A stretch of DNA of 64,000 nucleotides from Flavobacterium cerinum (GTDB lineage: Bacteria > Bacteroidota > Bacteroidia > Flavobacteriales > Flavobacteriaceae). The notes beneath the pieces were generated by a model. That model was not told the DNA's origin. It did no database searches and saw nothing but the letters and a program-made list of their open reading frames with translations. Position 1 is the first letter of the stretch. Each line of letters opens with the position of its first letter. Location of the stretch: contig NZ_SBII01000015.1 in NCBI RefSeq assembly GCF_004028155.1, positions 1 through 64,000 on the forward strand, written 5' to 3'. The translations under genes and the position numbers were made by a program. Below, in pieces: positions 16,428 to 24,215 of this stretch.

Positions 16428-17195
16428 TTATTCCCTTCCTTGTGCGTAAAATGCGGCCCTGTTTGCATAATAGAGTTGAGTGGATAAAGAGTCTGTTTTC
16501 TCTGTCCAGATTAGATCAGGGATTTCCCAGGCAACGGGCTGTTTAAAGTTTTTCCAGATCATAGCTGCTTCTTCATTCATTGCTTTTACCTGCATCGACA
16601 AATCAAGCCGTTCTGCCGCGATCTGGAACATTAGATGGTAATTATCCAGATCTTTTGGATCATTCCCTCCGTGGATGGTCACATTTGCAGGCAGGTAACC
16701 AATCAGGTTAGAATCTTCAACAGGGAACAGCGTTCTGACAGCAGCAAGGCAATAAATTTGCTGTGCAACAACACCTGGCAATTGTTCATCTGAATAACTT
16801 CCTGACGCCAGGTTCAGACAGCCACGAAGTGCGGATGCAGCATTACGGCTAACCGGTGAGAAAACTAGATTTGATACATTGGTAAGAACAGAGCCGTTCC
16901 GCATGTAGCTAATTGAACCGTCTATTTCGCTCCGCCTGATTTTAACCTTTTTGATACTTCCCGAACGCCATCCGTCCATCAACTCAAATGAGTTTTTAGC
17001 AATATTCAAATACCCGGAGGTTTTCTCCTGGTAAAAACCAGTATTTTCAGCAATTTGTGCAATCGATTTTCCCCAAAATGGAACAAGCGTTTTTATCCAG
17101 TTGCTAAAATCAAAATATACTTCGTTACTATCCCGGGAAGCTAATATATCTCTTATTTCCGTGCATTTAATTATCGGATCGGTGGCTGCGTTCAT
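16428..17195 (-). CDS. Protein of unknown function, possibly truncated
   Basis: A 255-residue protein from ATG 17195 (a TTG at 17222 would add nine residues). It has no signal peptide or membrane segment and looks like a mixed alpha/beta cytoplasmic protein (FSNWIKTLVPFWGKSIAQIAEN, SPVSRNAASALRGCLNLASG, LPGVVAQQIYCLAAVRTLFP). I do not recognise its family. Its stop codon is followed by coding-like text in other frames, so it may be the N-terminal part of a longer, broken gene. Codon use is slightly less AT-rich than the immunity-like genes downstream, which suggests a different origin. Confidence 0.55.
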   Translation of the reverse strand: MNAATDPIIKCTEIRDILASRDSNEVYFDFSNWIKTLVPFWGKSIAQIAENTGFYQEKTSGYLNIAKNSFELMDGWRSGSIKKVKIRRSEIDGSISYMRNGSVLTNVSNLVFSPVSRNAASALRGCLNLASGSYSDEQLPGVVAQQIYCLAAVRTLFPVEDSNLIGYLPANVTIHGGNDPKDLDNYHLMFQIAAERLDLSMQVKAMNEEAAMIWKNFKQPVAWEIPDLIWTEKTDSLSTQLYYANRAAFYAQGRE

Positions 17196-17364
17196 AGGTT
17201 TACATTTAGCTTTTAACAGCAATTACCATTCCAGAAAATGCTTTGGATAATATTTACATCCAATGCTTTTGGCGAAGCATTGTGGTATCTGAGATTTTTG
17301 TTGAACATATAAAATCAAATCAAATAAATAGCATTACTTTTAAGAAGGCGTAACATTTTAAACT

Positions 17365-17724
17365 ATGATTGAGGTTGTAAGCAATACAAGGATTAATAGC
17401 GTTTTTCTAAAACAAAAGAAAAGATGTCTACAGGAAGAGATTGAAGGTGTTAAGTATTACTTTGAGCTTAATAAAGAAAATGAAATAGTAACATTGTCTG
17501 TAAGAAATGTAGAAAGTTTTATTCTTGATGGGCAGATCTTGACATTTGATATGGTTGATTCTTTTTTAAGCCAAAATGAATATATCAGGAGAGGAGATTT
17601 ATACTATTTTGCTTATTTAAACTTAAATCTTTATTTAAATTTCGAAAAGGAAAAGTTTCTTGAAATATTAATTTATGATGAAGTGGTCGCTAATGAGTAT
17701 AATTATAAACAGGTGGCTGATTAA
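17365..17724 (+). CDS. Small immunity-like protein
   Basis: A 119-residue acidic protein with no signal peptide or membrane segment. It contains alternating beta strands and ends in EILIYDEVVANEYNYKQVAD. No family is recognised. It is the first of a run of small same-strand genes that include an Imm43/DUF1629-like and a SMI1/KNR4 protein, two families known as immunity proteins of polymorphic toxins. I therefore infer an immunity role. The next gene starts 3 bp after its stop, so the two are probably translated from one message. Confidence 0.5.
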   Translation: MIEVVSNTRINSVFLKQKKRCLQEEIEGVKYYFELNKENEIVTLSVRNVESFILDGQILTFDMVDSFLSQNEYIRRGDLYYFAYLNLNLYLNFEKEKFLEILIYDEVVANEYNYKQVAD

Positions 17725-17727
17725 AAT

Positions 17728-18144
17728 ATGGAGAATTTAAATTTTAGACCCTATGAAAGTATTGGTGATTACCATTTTGGGGTTAAATTATCAATACTGT
17801 CAGTACTGATAAATACTGACCATAGAGGAGATATTGATTTGTCGTCTAAATATATAATTCAATACGATGATATTGGGTATAGATTTGATAAAGGAAAGTT
17901 TACTCAGCTTTATATTAATTTGGAGGTATTTATTGGAAAAATATCTATGTTTAATACTGATCTTACAAACGAAATTGGAATAGAATCACTGATTGCCAAA
18001 GAACCTAAAATTGAAAGAAAAGCGCACTATGTTTTTCCTGAATTGGGCTTAACAATTAGTAAGGACAAAAAGGAGCTGTATTTCTTTGATAAGAGTTTAT
18101 TGGCGAATTGGCAATTGGTGAAAAGACCCATTACCAGTTGGTAG
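17728..18144 (+). CDS. Small immunity-like protein
   Basis: A 138-residue cytoplasmic protein. The opening FRPYESIGDYHFGVKLSILS and the segment IQYDDIGYRFDKGKFTQLYINLEVFIGK resemble small proteins from polymorphic-toxin loci that begin with a FG-x-S-type segment and then a YDDLG-type strand, but I cannot name the family with certainty. The C-terminal part reads YVFPELGLTISKDKKELYFFD. It lies 3 bp after the previous gene and about 30 bp before the next, so the three form a unit. Immunity to a toxin is inference from position. Confidence 0.5.
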   Translation: MENLNFRPYESIGDYHFGVKLSILSVLINTDHRGDIDLSSKYIIQYDDIGYRFDKGKFTQLYINLEVFIGKISMFNTDLTNEIGIESLIAKEPKIERKAHYVFPELGLTISKDKKELYFFDKSLLANWQLVKRPITSW

Positions 18145-18174
18145 TGGAAAATTCTCAAAAGATTGAATAATTAC

Positions 18175-18786
18175 ATGGAAAACTATTTTGGAATATTTGA
18201 AAAAACAGGGAAATATACACCTATTGGTTTGTCTGAGGGTATTTTACATTCAGAACTTAATCCCAAAGATCCTTTTACACCTTTAAATTCGGACTCAGGA
18301 GACTGGAGGAAGTTGATAAATAGCAAGGTTGAGTTGCCGAAAGAGTTGTGGTTTATTACAAGAGATAAACACTATTCCTTTGACCTGCGATATGATTCTG
18401 GTGGTTTCTTTATTTCTAATCATCTTTTAGAATTATTTGATAAGTTCAATACAGGTAATTTTACGAGTACGAAGCTCCATATACTAAATAAACAATTACA
18501 GCCGGTTTCAGATAAACAATATAAGTATGTGAAATTTTACGACAGCGAAGACATGATTGATTACGAAAATTCTAAAATTGATTTCGATAAAAATGGGGTT
18601 GTTAAAAAAATATGGACATTAAAACTTAAGGGTTCTGAAGTTAAAAATGATATATTCATGATTAATAGTTGGATTTTTAACAGAAGATTATTTTGTTCTG
18701 ATAAATTTAAAGAAGCTGCTTTACAAGGTGGTGTCGAAGGTCTTCAGTTCATTTCGGCTGACGATGCAGGAGTATTTAAGCCTTAA
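18175..18786 (+). CDS. Imm43/DUF1629-like immunity protein
   Basis: A 203-residue protein starting at ATG 18175 (an in-frame TTG lies 12 bases upstream). The arrangement SKVELPKELWFITRDKHYSF, then DSGGFFISNHLLELFDKF and the end KFKEAALQGGVEGLQFISAD fits the DUF1629/Imm43 layout, in which a central acidic strand pair precedes a late helix and a GL.F strand. Members protect against toxins of bacterial polymorphic systems. No toxin gene lies nearby, which is typical for orphan immunity arrays that collect protection against rivals. Confidence in the family is moderate because it is judged by eye. Confidence 0.55.
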   Translation: MENYFGIFEKTGKYTPIGLSEGILHSELNPKDPFTPLNSDSGDWRKLINSKVELPKELWFITRDKHYSFDLRYDSGGFFISNHLLELFDKFNTGNFTSTKLHILNKQLQPVSDKQYKYVKFYDSEDMIDYENSKIDFDKNGVVKKIWTLKLKGSEVKNDIFMINSWIFNRRLFCSDKFKEAALQGGVEGLQFISADDAGVFKP

Positions 18787-19022
18787 GTTTTTAGTGAATA
18801 TGTATTCGATACCTGGGTGGTTGCCATCGGAGTTTTCTATAGTTGATGGAAAAACAGACTTTTATACTTCTAATCTTTGTAATGTGTTGGAAGAGGAGGA
18901 GGGGGTATTCAGAAGAGTTTTTGCTCGTAAATGTAGGTGGAGATTTTAGCGTATTTTCAATAAATGCAAAAAGGTTTGATACATGCAAAGAAATAAAAAT
19001 GCACGCCATAAAAACTAATAGA
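18787..19022 (+). pseudogene. Frameshifted immunity-like relic
   Basis: The gap before the SMI1/KNR4 gene reads protein-like text in two frames: IPGWLPSEFSIVDGKTDFYT with LCNVLEEEEG first, then after a shift at about 18900 EEFLLVNVGGDFSVFSINAK and FDTCKEIK. Joined, this gives a fragment of about 70 residues with strand-rich composition like the neighbouring genes. It has no start of its own. I read it as the tail of a decayed gene, not as part of the following gene. Confidence 0.45.
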
Positions 19023-19604
19023 ATGAGTTATATAGATGAGATAGAACGCTTGGGAGGAATAAATAAAATGTATCTCCCTACTGATACTACTTTAAATATT
19101 GATGAAATCTTAACTATCGAAAACGATATTGGAGCCAGACTACCCGATGGTCTTCGGGATTTTTTAATGAAATATGGTGTTTCTGATTTTGACGAGGAAG
19201 TAATATTTGAACCTATATCAATAGACGCTCAATATATTCATGATGAGGATTCGAGTCAGCTGGATTTTATCTTTGAAGGATCAAGTATAGGGGTGTTTTA
19301 TGGAAAAGATCCTGAAGAAGAAGGTGCTTATGATATTTTTTGGAATATCGAGAATTATAAAGACCGAATGCCCTCACAGTTTTTACCCTTTGCTACTGAT
19401 GGTATGGGGAACCAAATTGTGATGTCGTTAAAGAAAGAGAACTATGGGCTTATATATTTTTGGGATCATGAAGCTGAGTGGGACGCGGAAGACTATTATG
19501 ATGAAACTGGGGCTGTAATGCCTGAGGAAGTGAAATATCAAAATTTATGGCTGCTGGCAAATAATTTTGATGATTTTTTTGCTCGGTTACATGTTGAAGT
19601 ATAA
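19023..19604 (+). CDS. SMI1/KNR4 (SUKH) family immunity protein
   Basis: A 193-residue protein starting at ATG 19023 (MSYIDEIERLGG). The SUKH hallmark is clear: LTIENDIGARLPDGLRDFLMKYGVSDF, i.e. the E..G..LP...F...YG motif. Next come strands ending in QFLPFATDGMGNQIVMSLKK, the FA.DG.GN.I signature, and GLIYFWDHE. The length is normal for the family. SUKH proteins neutralise many different toxins of contact-dependent and type VI/IX-delivered systems. A longer upstream frame from 18843 belongs to the preceding relic. No cognate toxin is visible, so it is likely an orphan immunity gene. Confidence 0.88.
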   Translation: MSYIDEIERLGGINKMYLPTDTTLNIDEILTIENDIGARLPDGLRDFLMKYGVSDFDEEVIFEPISIDAQYIHDEDSSQLDFIFEGSSIGVFYGKDPEEEGAYDIFWNIENYKDRMPSQFLPFATDGMGNQIVMSLKKENYGLIYFWDHEAEWDAEDYYDETGAVMPEEVKYQNLWLLANNFDDFFARLHVEV

Positions 19605-19620
19605 AGTTTAACATGTGACT

Positions 19621-19758
19621 CTGAGGCAGGAAATAGATAAGCCCGTAGATATTGCTTCTTTTACTGAAGATAGACCTGTGGTACAGAAACTGGTTCATGC
19701 TAACAATAAAAAGAACAGAGCCTTATTGGAAAAAGCTAACCCTTCATATTGGAGATGA
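19621..19758 (+). pseudogene. C-terminal coding relic
   Basis: An open frame without start reads LRQEIDKPVDIASFTEDRPV, then VQKLVHANNKKNRALLEKAN and PSYWR before a TGA at 19756-19758. The text is clearly protein-like but has no beginning, so it is the 3' end of a lost gene. No family recognised. Confidence 0.4.
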
Positions 19759-19798
19759 TGACTGAGATTTCAAATTAGAACCATTACATTCAAGGAAT

Positions 19799-20434
19799 AT
19801 GTCAAAAGGATTAAGTAATATATTGGATGAGGTCATCTCTGAGTTTAGACCTCTTCTATTGGAAAGACAATTTGTAGAAAAAGGCAAACGTGACTTTGTG
19901 AGAAAAATAAAGTCAGATTATAATCGAGAGGAGAAAATTACTTTTTCGGCGAGACTACATCGCTCGGATCCCAATACTATTTATGTCGCATGCACAATTG
20001 GGTTATATTATCCAAGTGTTAAAAAGATCGAAAGCTTCTTTATTACTGATCACTTATCAAAATATCCAATTTTCGCGGGTAGTATAAGCCATTTTTCTGA
20101 ATCTAACATGTTCCTGTCCGTGCCTTATAAAACTGAAGTTAATTTAACGGAAGTTGTAGAAGAAATAAAAAATGAACTTGAATCAGGGGCATTTAATTTG
20201 ATCAGTATTTTCCCAACACTTGAAAGTATTTATCTGGGCATCATAGACAAACATCCTTTTTTATATACATTTTATAATTCATATCAGGAAAGAGAGCTAT
20301 TAATGATTACCTGCATTGTTCTTTTATTATATGGTAAAGACAAAGCTTTGGAGTGGGCACAAGAAAATTTTAGAGAAGGCAGTTACAAAGACGGTATCAT
20401 CGAACGTTTACTGGTCTTTGAGTTTACAAAGTAA
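19799..20434 (+). CDS. Protein of unknown function, immunity-like
   Basis: A 211-residue cytoplasmic protein. It starts MSKGLSNILDEVISEFRPLLLERQFVEKGKRDFVRK, a helix followed by a strand pair (NREEKITFSARLHRSDPNTI) reminiscent of DUF4304-type proteins, which occur among toxin-immunity genes. The C-terminal third is helical. The resemblance is weak and judged by eye, so I do not assign the family. Position in the immunity-like array supports an accessory, possibly protective role. Confidence 0.5.
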   Translation: MSKGLSNILDEVISEFRPLLLERQFVEKGKRDFVRKIKSDYNREEKITFSARLHRSDPNTIYVACTIGLYYPSVKKIESFFITDHLSKYPIFAGSISHFSESNMFLSVPYKTEVNLTEVVEEIKNELESGAFNLISIFPTLESIYLGIIDKHPFLYTFYNSYQERELLMITCIVLLLYGKDKALEWAQENFREGSYKDGIIERLLVFEFTK

Positions 20435-20460
20435 AGTCTATACTCGGTAAGAATGTGGGA

Positions 20461-20861
20461 GTTTCGGCAAAACTGACCCCTTCATTTCGGGGAAAAGGTG
20501 ATCCCTTTTAGCTCTCAGGCCGCTTTTTTTAGTTCTAATTGATCAGTTAATATTGAAATTCTGAGCCCAAATAATAGCCTATAAGCTATTATTTGTCCAG
20601 CCGATAGGCGTGTGTCTATATTAGGGAATGAATCGTTTATATCGCCTTATTTGAGACGACTTTGAAATGCCTGACTAGACGGTCTGTCAAGAACGTCTGT
20701 TCTGTTATAAAAAGGCGGGTGAAGGGAATGATAGGCAGGTTGGGGCTACTTTATCGGTGCCAGCTCGTAGGTCAAAAGGAATTAATTATCTTTGGTAATA
20801 CTTTGTGAGGCATCCGCTACCACGCTCGGCAGCCAGTCGGTCGGTCAGTTTGATCCGAAAC
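20461..20861. mobile_element. Paired inverted ends resembling an IS21-type element, no transposase
   Basis: GTTTCGGCAAAACTGACC at 20461 and the complement of 20843-20861 (GTTTCGGATCAAACTGACC) form inverted ends. A subterminal copy (ATTTCGGGGAAAAGGTGATC) follows the left end, as in IS21-family elements that carry several transposase-binding repeats. The 360 bases between them hold no open frame of the IstA or IstB type. This is either a deletion relic or a small non-autonomous derivative. The stretch is more GC-rich than its surroundings. Confidence 0.5.
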
Positions 20862-20964
20862 AGAGGGTCACATTCAATGAAATATGCAATAAAGTGGGGT
20901 ATGGGAAAGATTCAAAATATAGAAAAAAAAAGCGCAAGTCATCATTAAGTATAATTAAATAATT

Positions 20965-21495
20965 ATGAGCTATATATATGTTATAGTTGATTGTAAAAGA
21001 TTTTTAAGTTTTGTAAAGAAAATAGCATTAAAACATAAAGTAGATTGCTTTTTCGAATACAGATCTTCAATTGATAGAACCATGACTAGTTATAAGCAGG
21101 TTGATTTTAACTTAGAAAATTACAACAGCTTAATAAATGAAGAATACGATAGATTTTTTTTTATTTCAAAGGAGGTGCCTGTTGACGATACTTGGAGCTT
21201 TTATGATAAAGGTATTCTTGAGTATTCAATTGAAGGGACTGGGGGAAGGCAGTTAAGTAATGAAATTGAACTTATTGAATTGAGATTGATAGGAAAAAAA
21301 CCAGAGAAAGCTATTAAATCTTTCTTTAATGCGATTAATTATGGATTAAAGAAAGACGAAGATTTTTCACAAGGTATTGGCCCTTCCAGTCATCGTAAAA
21401 AAATTTTTTATTTAAATGAAGTAGCTGATAATGGCTTTGAGATATGGAATAATTTGAAGAATAAAAATGTTGCCCTTACTATTATTAAGCAATAA
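20965..21495 (+). CDS. Protein of unknown function, immunity-like
   Basis: A 176-residue cytoplasmic protein (MSYIYVIVDCKRFLSFVKK at the start, DTWSFYDKGILEYSIEGTGGRQL in the middle, then EKAIKSFFNAINYGLKKDEDFSQGIG). Strand-helix alternation and acidic composition are like the other members of the array. I know no name for the family. It follows the IS21-like remnant and precedes the decayed DUF1629-like gene on the other strand. It is intact, which is notable among so many relics. Confidence 0.5.
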   Translation: MSYIYVIVDCKRFLSFVKKIALKHKVDCFFEYRSSIDRTMTSYKQVDFNLENYNSLINEEYDRFFFISKEVPVDDTWSFYDKGILEYSIEGTGGRQLSNEIELIELRLIGKKPEKAIKSFFNAINYGLKKDEDFSQGIGPSSHRKKIFYLNEVADNGFEIWNNLKNKNVALTIIKQ

Positions 21496-21563
21496 GGATT
21501 GATCAAGTTAATTCATATCTATTTGACACACCCACCTCTTATGAACTGTTATTCAATTAAATT

Positions 21564-22048
21564 TCAGCAGGTCATCGGTTCATAACTTAAACCTTTGACC
21601 TTATTTTTTACCAGCAGCAGACATAACTTTTGAGAAATGATTGTGGCCCTGACGGTAAAACCTCCCGCTCCAAAAAACTCTTTAGGCTCAAAAAAATCAA
21701 GGTCACCCGGTGCCGACTTAAGATCTGGATAAAATCCAATTCCGTTCAGTATATATTTGTTGATTCCCCAGCCTGCAATACTTTCTATTTCATTGATATG
21801 CTGTGCTTTAATGTCTAAATTAGCTTCAGTTATACCTTGGGGGACCAACTACAATACGCTTTTCAGGATTCTATTTGATTTATATTCCAATTATAACCTC
21901 CTATTTGTCTGCCTTTCAACATGCCAAATTCCGGATCTGTATTTTCAATTTCAAAAACATCCTTGAAATAAGGGGAATAGCCAAACCAGTTTTTTATCCT
22001 AACACTTTTTACCGTTACCCTAATCGAACAACGCCAATACACAAAGAT
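21564..22048 (-). pseudogene. Frameshifted gene, DUF1629/Imm43-like tail
   Basis: Two minus-strand open stretches belong together. The first, reading from about 22048, gives VKSVRIKNWFGYSPYFKDVF, DPEFGMLKGRQIGGYNWN and a stop. After a shift near 21850 the second gives EANLDIKAQHINEIESIAGW, INKYILNGIGFYPDLKSAPG and ends KNKVKGLSYEPMTC. The tail resembles the GL.F end of the Imm43-like gene at 18175. The gene is broken by a frameshift and lacks a clear start, so it is a pseudogene of an immunity-like protein. Confidence 0.5.
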
Positions 22049-22052
22049 TCAA

Positions 22053-22553
22053 TTAACATTTACGTATAAAACCCAGGCTGCCTTTATAAATAGTCTTATA
22101 AAATGAAGCAGGTAAAACCAGCTTTTTCAAATAGATCAGAATTTCTTTTTCCAGCTTCTTTTTATCTGTTTCACTCATTCTGATACAACTGATATTTTCC
22201 CCTTCCTTCAATATAGTTTGAATTTTTCCCTTACCATCTACAACAAAAGAAAAGCTGAACATGATTTTATCACAATGAGTACAATCGGATTTAATCTTTT
22301 TCGAAGCCAGAAATGGATTCAGGCAAGTGGTTATAAAATCAGTGTTGATTGTGGCCCAGCTTATTGCCTGCGTCCCTTGGTTTACATTTATTGATATACT
22401 ATTCTTGGTTTTAGCGGTTGGCAAAGGCGATTTAACCGCTGTAACTTCCGATATTGTTTTAGTCGCCGCTGATTCTTTTTGAGTTGGGCTATTACACTGA
22501 CACAGGGTCAATATATAGAAAAAGCCGAAGCAAAAAGCACCTGCGGTTTTCAT
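22053..22553 (-). CDS. Lipoprotein of unknown function
   Basis: A 166-residue lipoprotein. I choose ATG 22553 because it gives a clean signal (MKTAGAFCFGFFYILTLCQC); the longer frame from 22604 would put basic residues before it. A Thr/Ser/Lys-rich linker follows, then a compact domain with several Cys (DCTHCDKIMFSFSFVVDGKG). The pattern FSFVVDGKGKIQTILKE resembles the C-terminal part of TonB-like or energy-transducer-like domains with V.DG.G, but it is too weak to name. It stands alone after the DUF1629-like pseudogene. Confidence 0.6.
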   Translation of the reverse strand: MKTAGAFCFGFFYILTLCQCNSPTQKESAATKTISEVTAVKSPLPTAKTKNSISINVNQGTQAISWATINTDFITTCLNPFLASKKIKSDCTHCDKIMFSFSFVVDGKGKIQTILKEGENISCIRMSETDKKKLEKEILIYLKKLVLPASFYKTIYKGSLGFIRKC

Positions 22554-22691
22554 ATATGCCGGTATTCTTTTCCTGTAAAATCGAAGTTTGATTTGAAAGC
22601 GCATAGGTTATAATTTTCAAAGCAATTCACAACAACACCTGTTAAATTTATAAATGATACTCTGGTCGGAATTATAGTAAAAATACAATTT

Positions 22692-23003
22692 TGAAAGCAA
22701 TTTAAGTAAGTTAAATCCAAATAAAGATGACATAGAAGGATATTTTTTGTGTCATCAATTGGCTGCAGAGCGATTTGATCACGGAAGAATATTTCCCTGA
22801 AAATTTCTTTCAAGACAGACTACGCGTTCATAATTAGCAAACTCAGGATATTTTAGATATGGAAGATCTTTTTCCGAGAATCTGATATTATTAAGGTATT
22901 GGAAGATAACTATCAGCGTTAACCGATTAAATCAAAAGAATACTTTAGAATTGGAACCGTATTAGGTCATTTAAAAGAGATAGTTCATTGTTTTAAACAA
23001 TGA
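22692..23003 (+). pseudogene. Multiply broken coding relic
   Basis: On the plus strand the three frames give protein-like pieces in order: NPNKDDIEGYFLCHQLAAER, WLQSDLITEEYFPENFFQDR, DILDMEDLFPR, SDIIKVLEDNYQR, then IKSKEYFRIGTVLGHLKEIV with a TGA at 23001. Joining them needs several shifts and two stops to be suppressed. No start is visible. A minus-strand open frame over 22550-22813 is a shadow of this relic. Confidence 0.4.
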
Positions 23004-23018
23004 ACTATCTCTTTTTTT
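22976..23018. terminator. Strong intrinsic terminator
   Basis: AGAGATAGTTCATTGT pairs perfectly with ACAATGAACTATCTCT around a very short loop and is followed by seven T. The 16-bp stem overlaps the end of the plus-strand relic. It also precedes the end of the minus-strand lipoprotein gene and has A-rich sequence on that side, so it may act in both directions. Confidence 0.85.
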
Positions 23019-23035
23019 AGGGAGCATAGCCGTTT

Positions 23036-23506
23036 TTATTCAACCTCAAATTCGGCATACATATGAAAATCTTTTTTTGTTTTTTGATAATCAGAGTTGA
23101 GATAATATTTGACAATTCTGTATTTGCCTACTTTATAGCTGATTTGATCTTTATATAATTTCTTCTCGAAATTTTTAGTATCGGTTGGTCGTAGCTGCCA
23201 ACCAAGGTCGTGGAACAGCATATCCTTTGGGGAGATTTCTTTCCATTCTTTATTTTCTAATTTTTCAATATAGTAATGTAATCCTGTTGTAATAGTGTCA
23301 GTTGTATTATTGGTCATTGTTATTGTTACAGTATCAGGAAGTTCAGAAAGCTTAAATACGTTTGGCTTAACGGACAATGATACGGATTTACCTATAACAT
23401 CTTTTACTTGCTCATTTTTGTCTAATTGTTCTTCTTCTTTTTGTTTAGTTTGGGTGCAACTCAATAAAAGAGTTGTTGAAATTATAAATAGGATAAGATT
23501 TTTCAT
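23036..23506 (-). CDS. Lipoprotein with Ig-like domain
   Basis: A 156-residue lipoprotein from ATG 23506 (MKNLILFIISTTLLLSC); an upstream ATG at 23524 would add six residues. After a Gln/Glu/Lys-rich linker, the mature part resembles the bacterial Ig-like family of small lipoproteins: LSVKPNVFKLSELPDTVTIT, MTNNTTDTI, HYYIEKLENKEWKEI and the end KVGKYRIVKYYLNSD. Such proteins are of unknown role in Bacteroidota and are often found near other accessory genes. The strong terminator at 22976-23018 lies just after its stop codon. It is intact. Confidence 0.75.
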   Translation of the reverse strand: MKNLILFIISTTLLLSCTQTKQKEEEQLDKNEQVKDVIGKSVSLSVKPNVFKLSELPDTVTITMTNNTTDTITTGLHYYIEKLENKEWKEISPKDMLFHDLGWQLRPTDTKNFEKKLYKDQISYKVGKYRIVKYYLNSDYQKTKKDFHMYAEFEVE

Positions 23507-23585
23507 TGTTTTTAATAAATTCATTAATCTGCTTTCTACACATAGCTAAATTACAGAGGCGACCCATTTTTAACTATTTATTAGA

Positions 23586-23770
23586 GATGTTTTGTAAAGG
23601 TTAATTTTTACTTGCAACGAGTCCAAATAGAAATTAAATTTCTTAGCATCCACTTTAGTTCCTATAGCCTTTTTGCTTTTTGATCCCATCTGGAAACATT
23701 CCACTTCCTTTTTATAGACATTTCCTAAGGAATTTCATCTACTATAACTGTTACAAACACTCAAACAAAG
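23586..23770 (-). pseudogene. Tyrosine recombinase (integrase) N-terminal relic
   Basis: Minus-strand frames read SIKRKWNVSRWDQKAKR, then after a one-base shift AIGTKVDAKKFNFYLDSLQV. This matches the Arm-DNA-binding region typical of Bacteroidota site-specific integrases (form IS.KR....W....GR..GTK.....N.YLD). Upstream a further piece (VTVIVDEIP) fits the preceding strand. The catalytic domain with the R...R..Y residues is absent. It is a relic of an integrative element and supports a mobile origin for the 16-29 kb tract. Confidence 0.65.
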
Positions 23771-23960
23771 TCCCCCGCAAATACTATTTTATTGCCCTGA
23801 AACGTTTTTGTTGCGGAATTGACCAACGCATCCGTTGAAAAAGATAAATTTACAGTTTTTTATGGTTCCAAATAATATGTCAAGATCAATTTTATACATT
23901 GGTTCTGTTTAATAGAGGTGTGATTATTGTGGAAATATAAAGTGTCTTTTTTGCAGTGCA

Positions 23961-24159
23961 ATGAATGGCCACCTTTCTGAGTATTATTTACTGGAAGAGA
24001 TTGACAAAACAGGCGCTCATGATAAAATAACTTGAACCTTACTCTGGTGTTGAAATGCCTGGATGTAAAGGTAAATTAGAAACGGCACTTCCGGCAAAAA
24101 CTAAAGTTATGTTTTCTTATCATTATCCGGAATCTTACCTTTCAGAAGTAAATAGATAA
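23961..24159 (+). pseudogene. Frameshifted coding relic
   Basis: ATG 23961 opens MNGHLSEYYLLEEIDKTGAH and stops. One shift later another frame reads LEPYSGVEMPGCKGKLETAL, then PAKTKVMFSYHYPESYLSEV and a TAA at 24157. The two pieces together give a plausible small protein of about 65 residues. No family recognised. It precedes the 369-residue gene by 56 bp. The rest of the 23771-24215 gap shows nothing else I can support. Confidence 0.4.
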
Positions 24160-24215
24160 AGCAAGAATAAAAAATGTTAGAGACAAAGCGAAAACTGTAA
24201 AAAAAAATATTAAAA

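Noticed and set aside
22550..22813. 87-residue minus-strand frame upstream of the 166-residue lipoprotein gene
   Set aside because: It is antisense to a plus-strand relic whose text is more protein-like, and it overlaps the true lipoprotein start at 22553.
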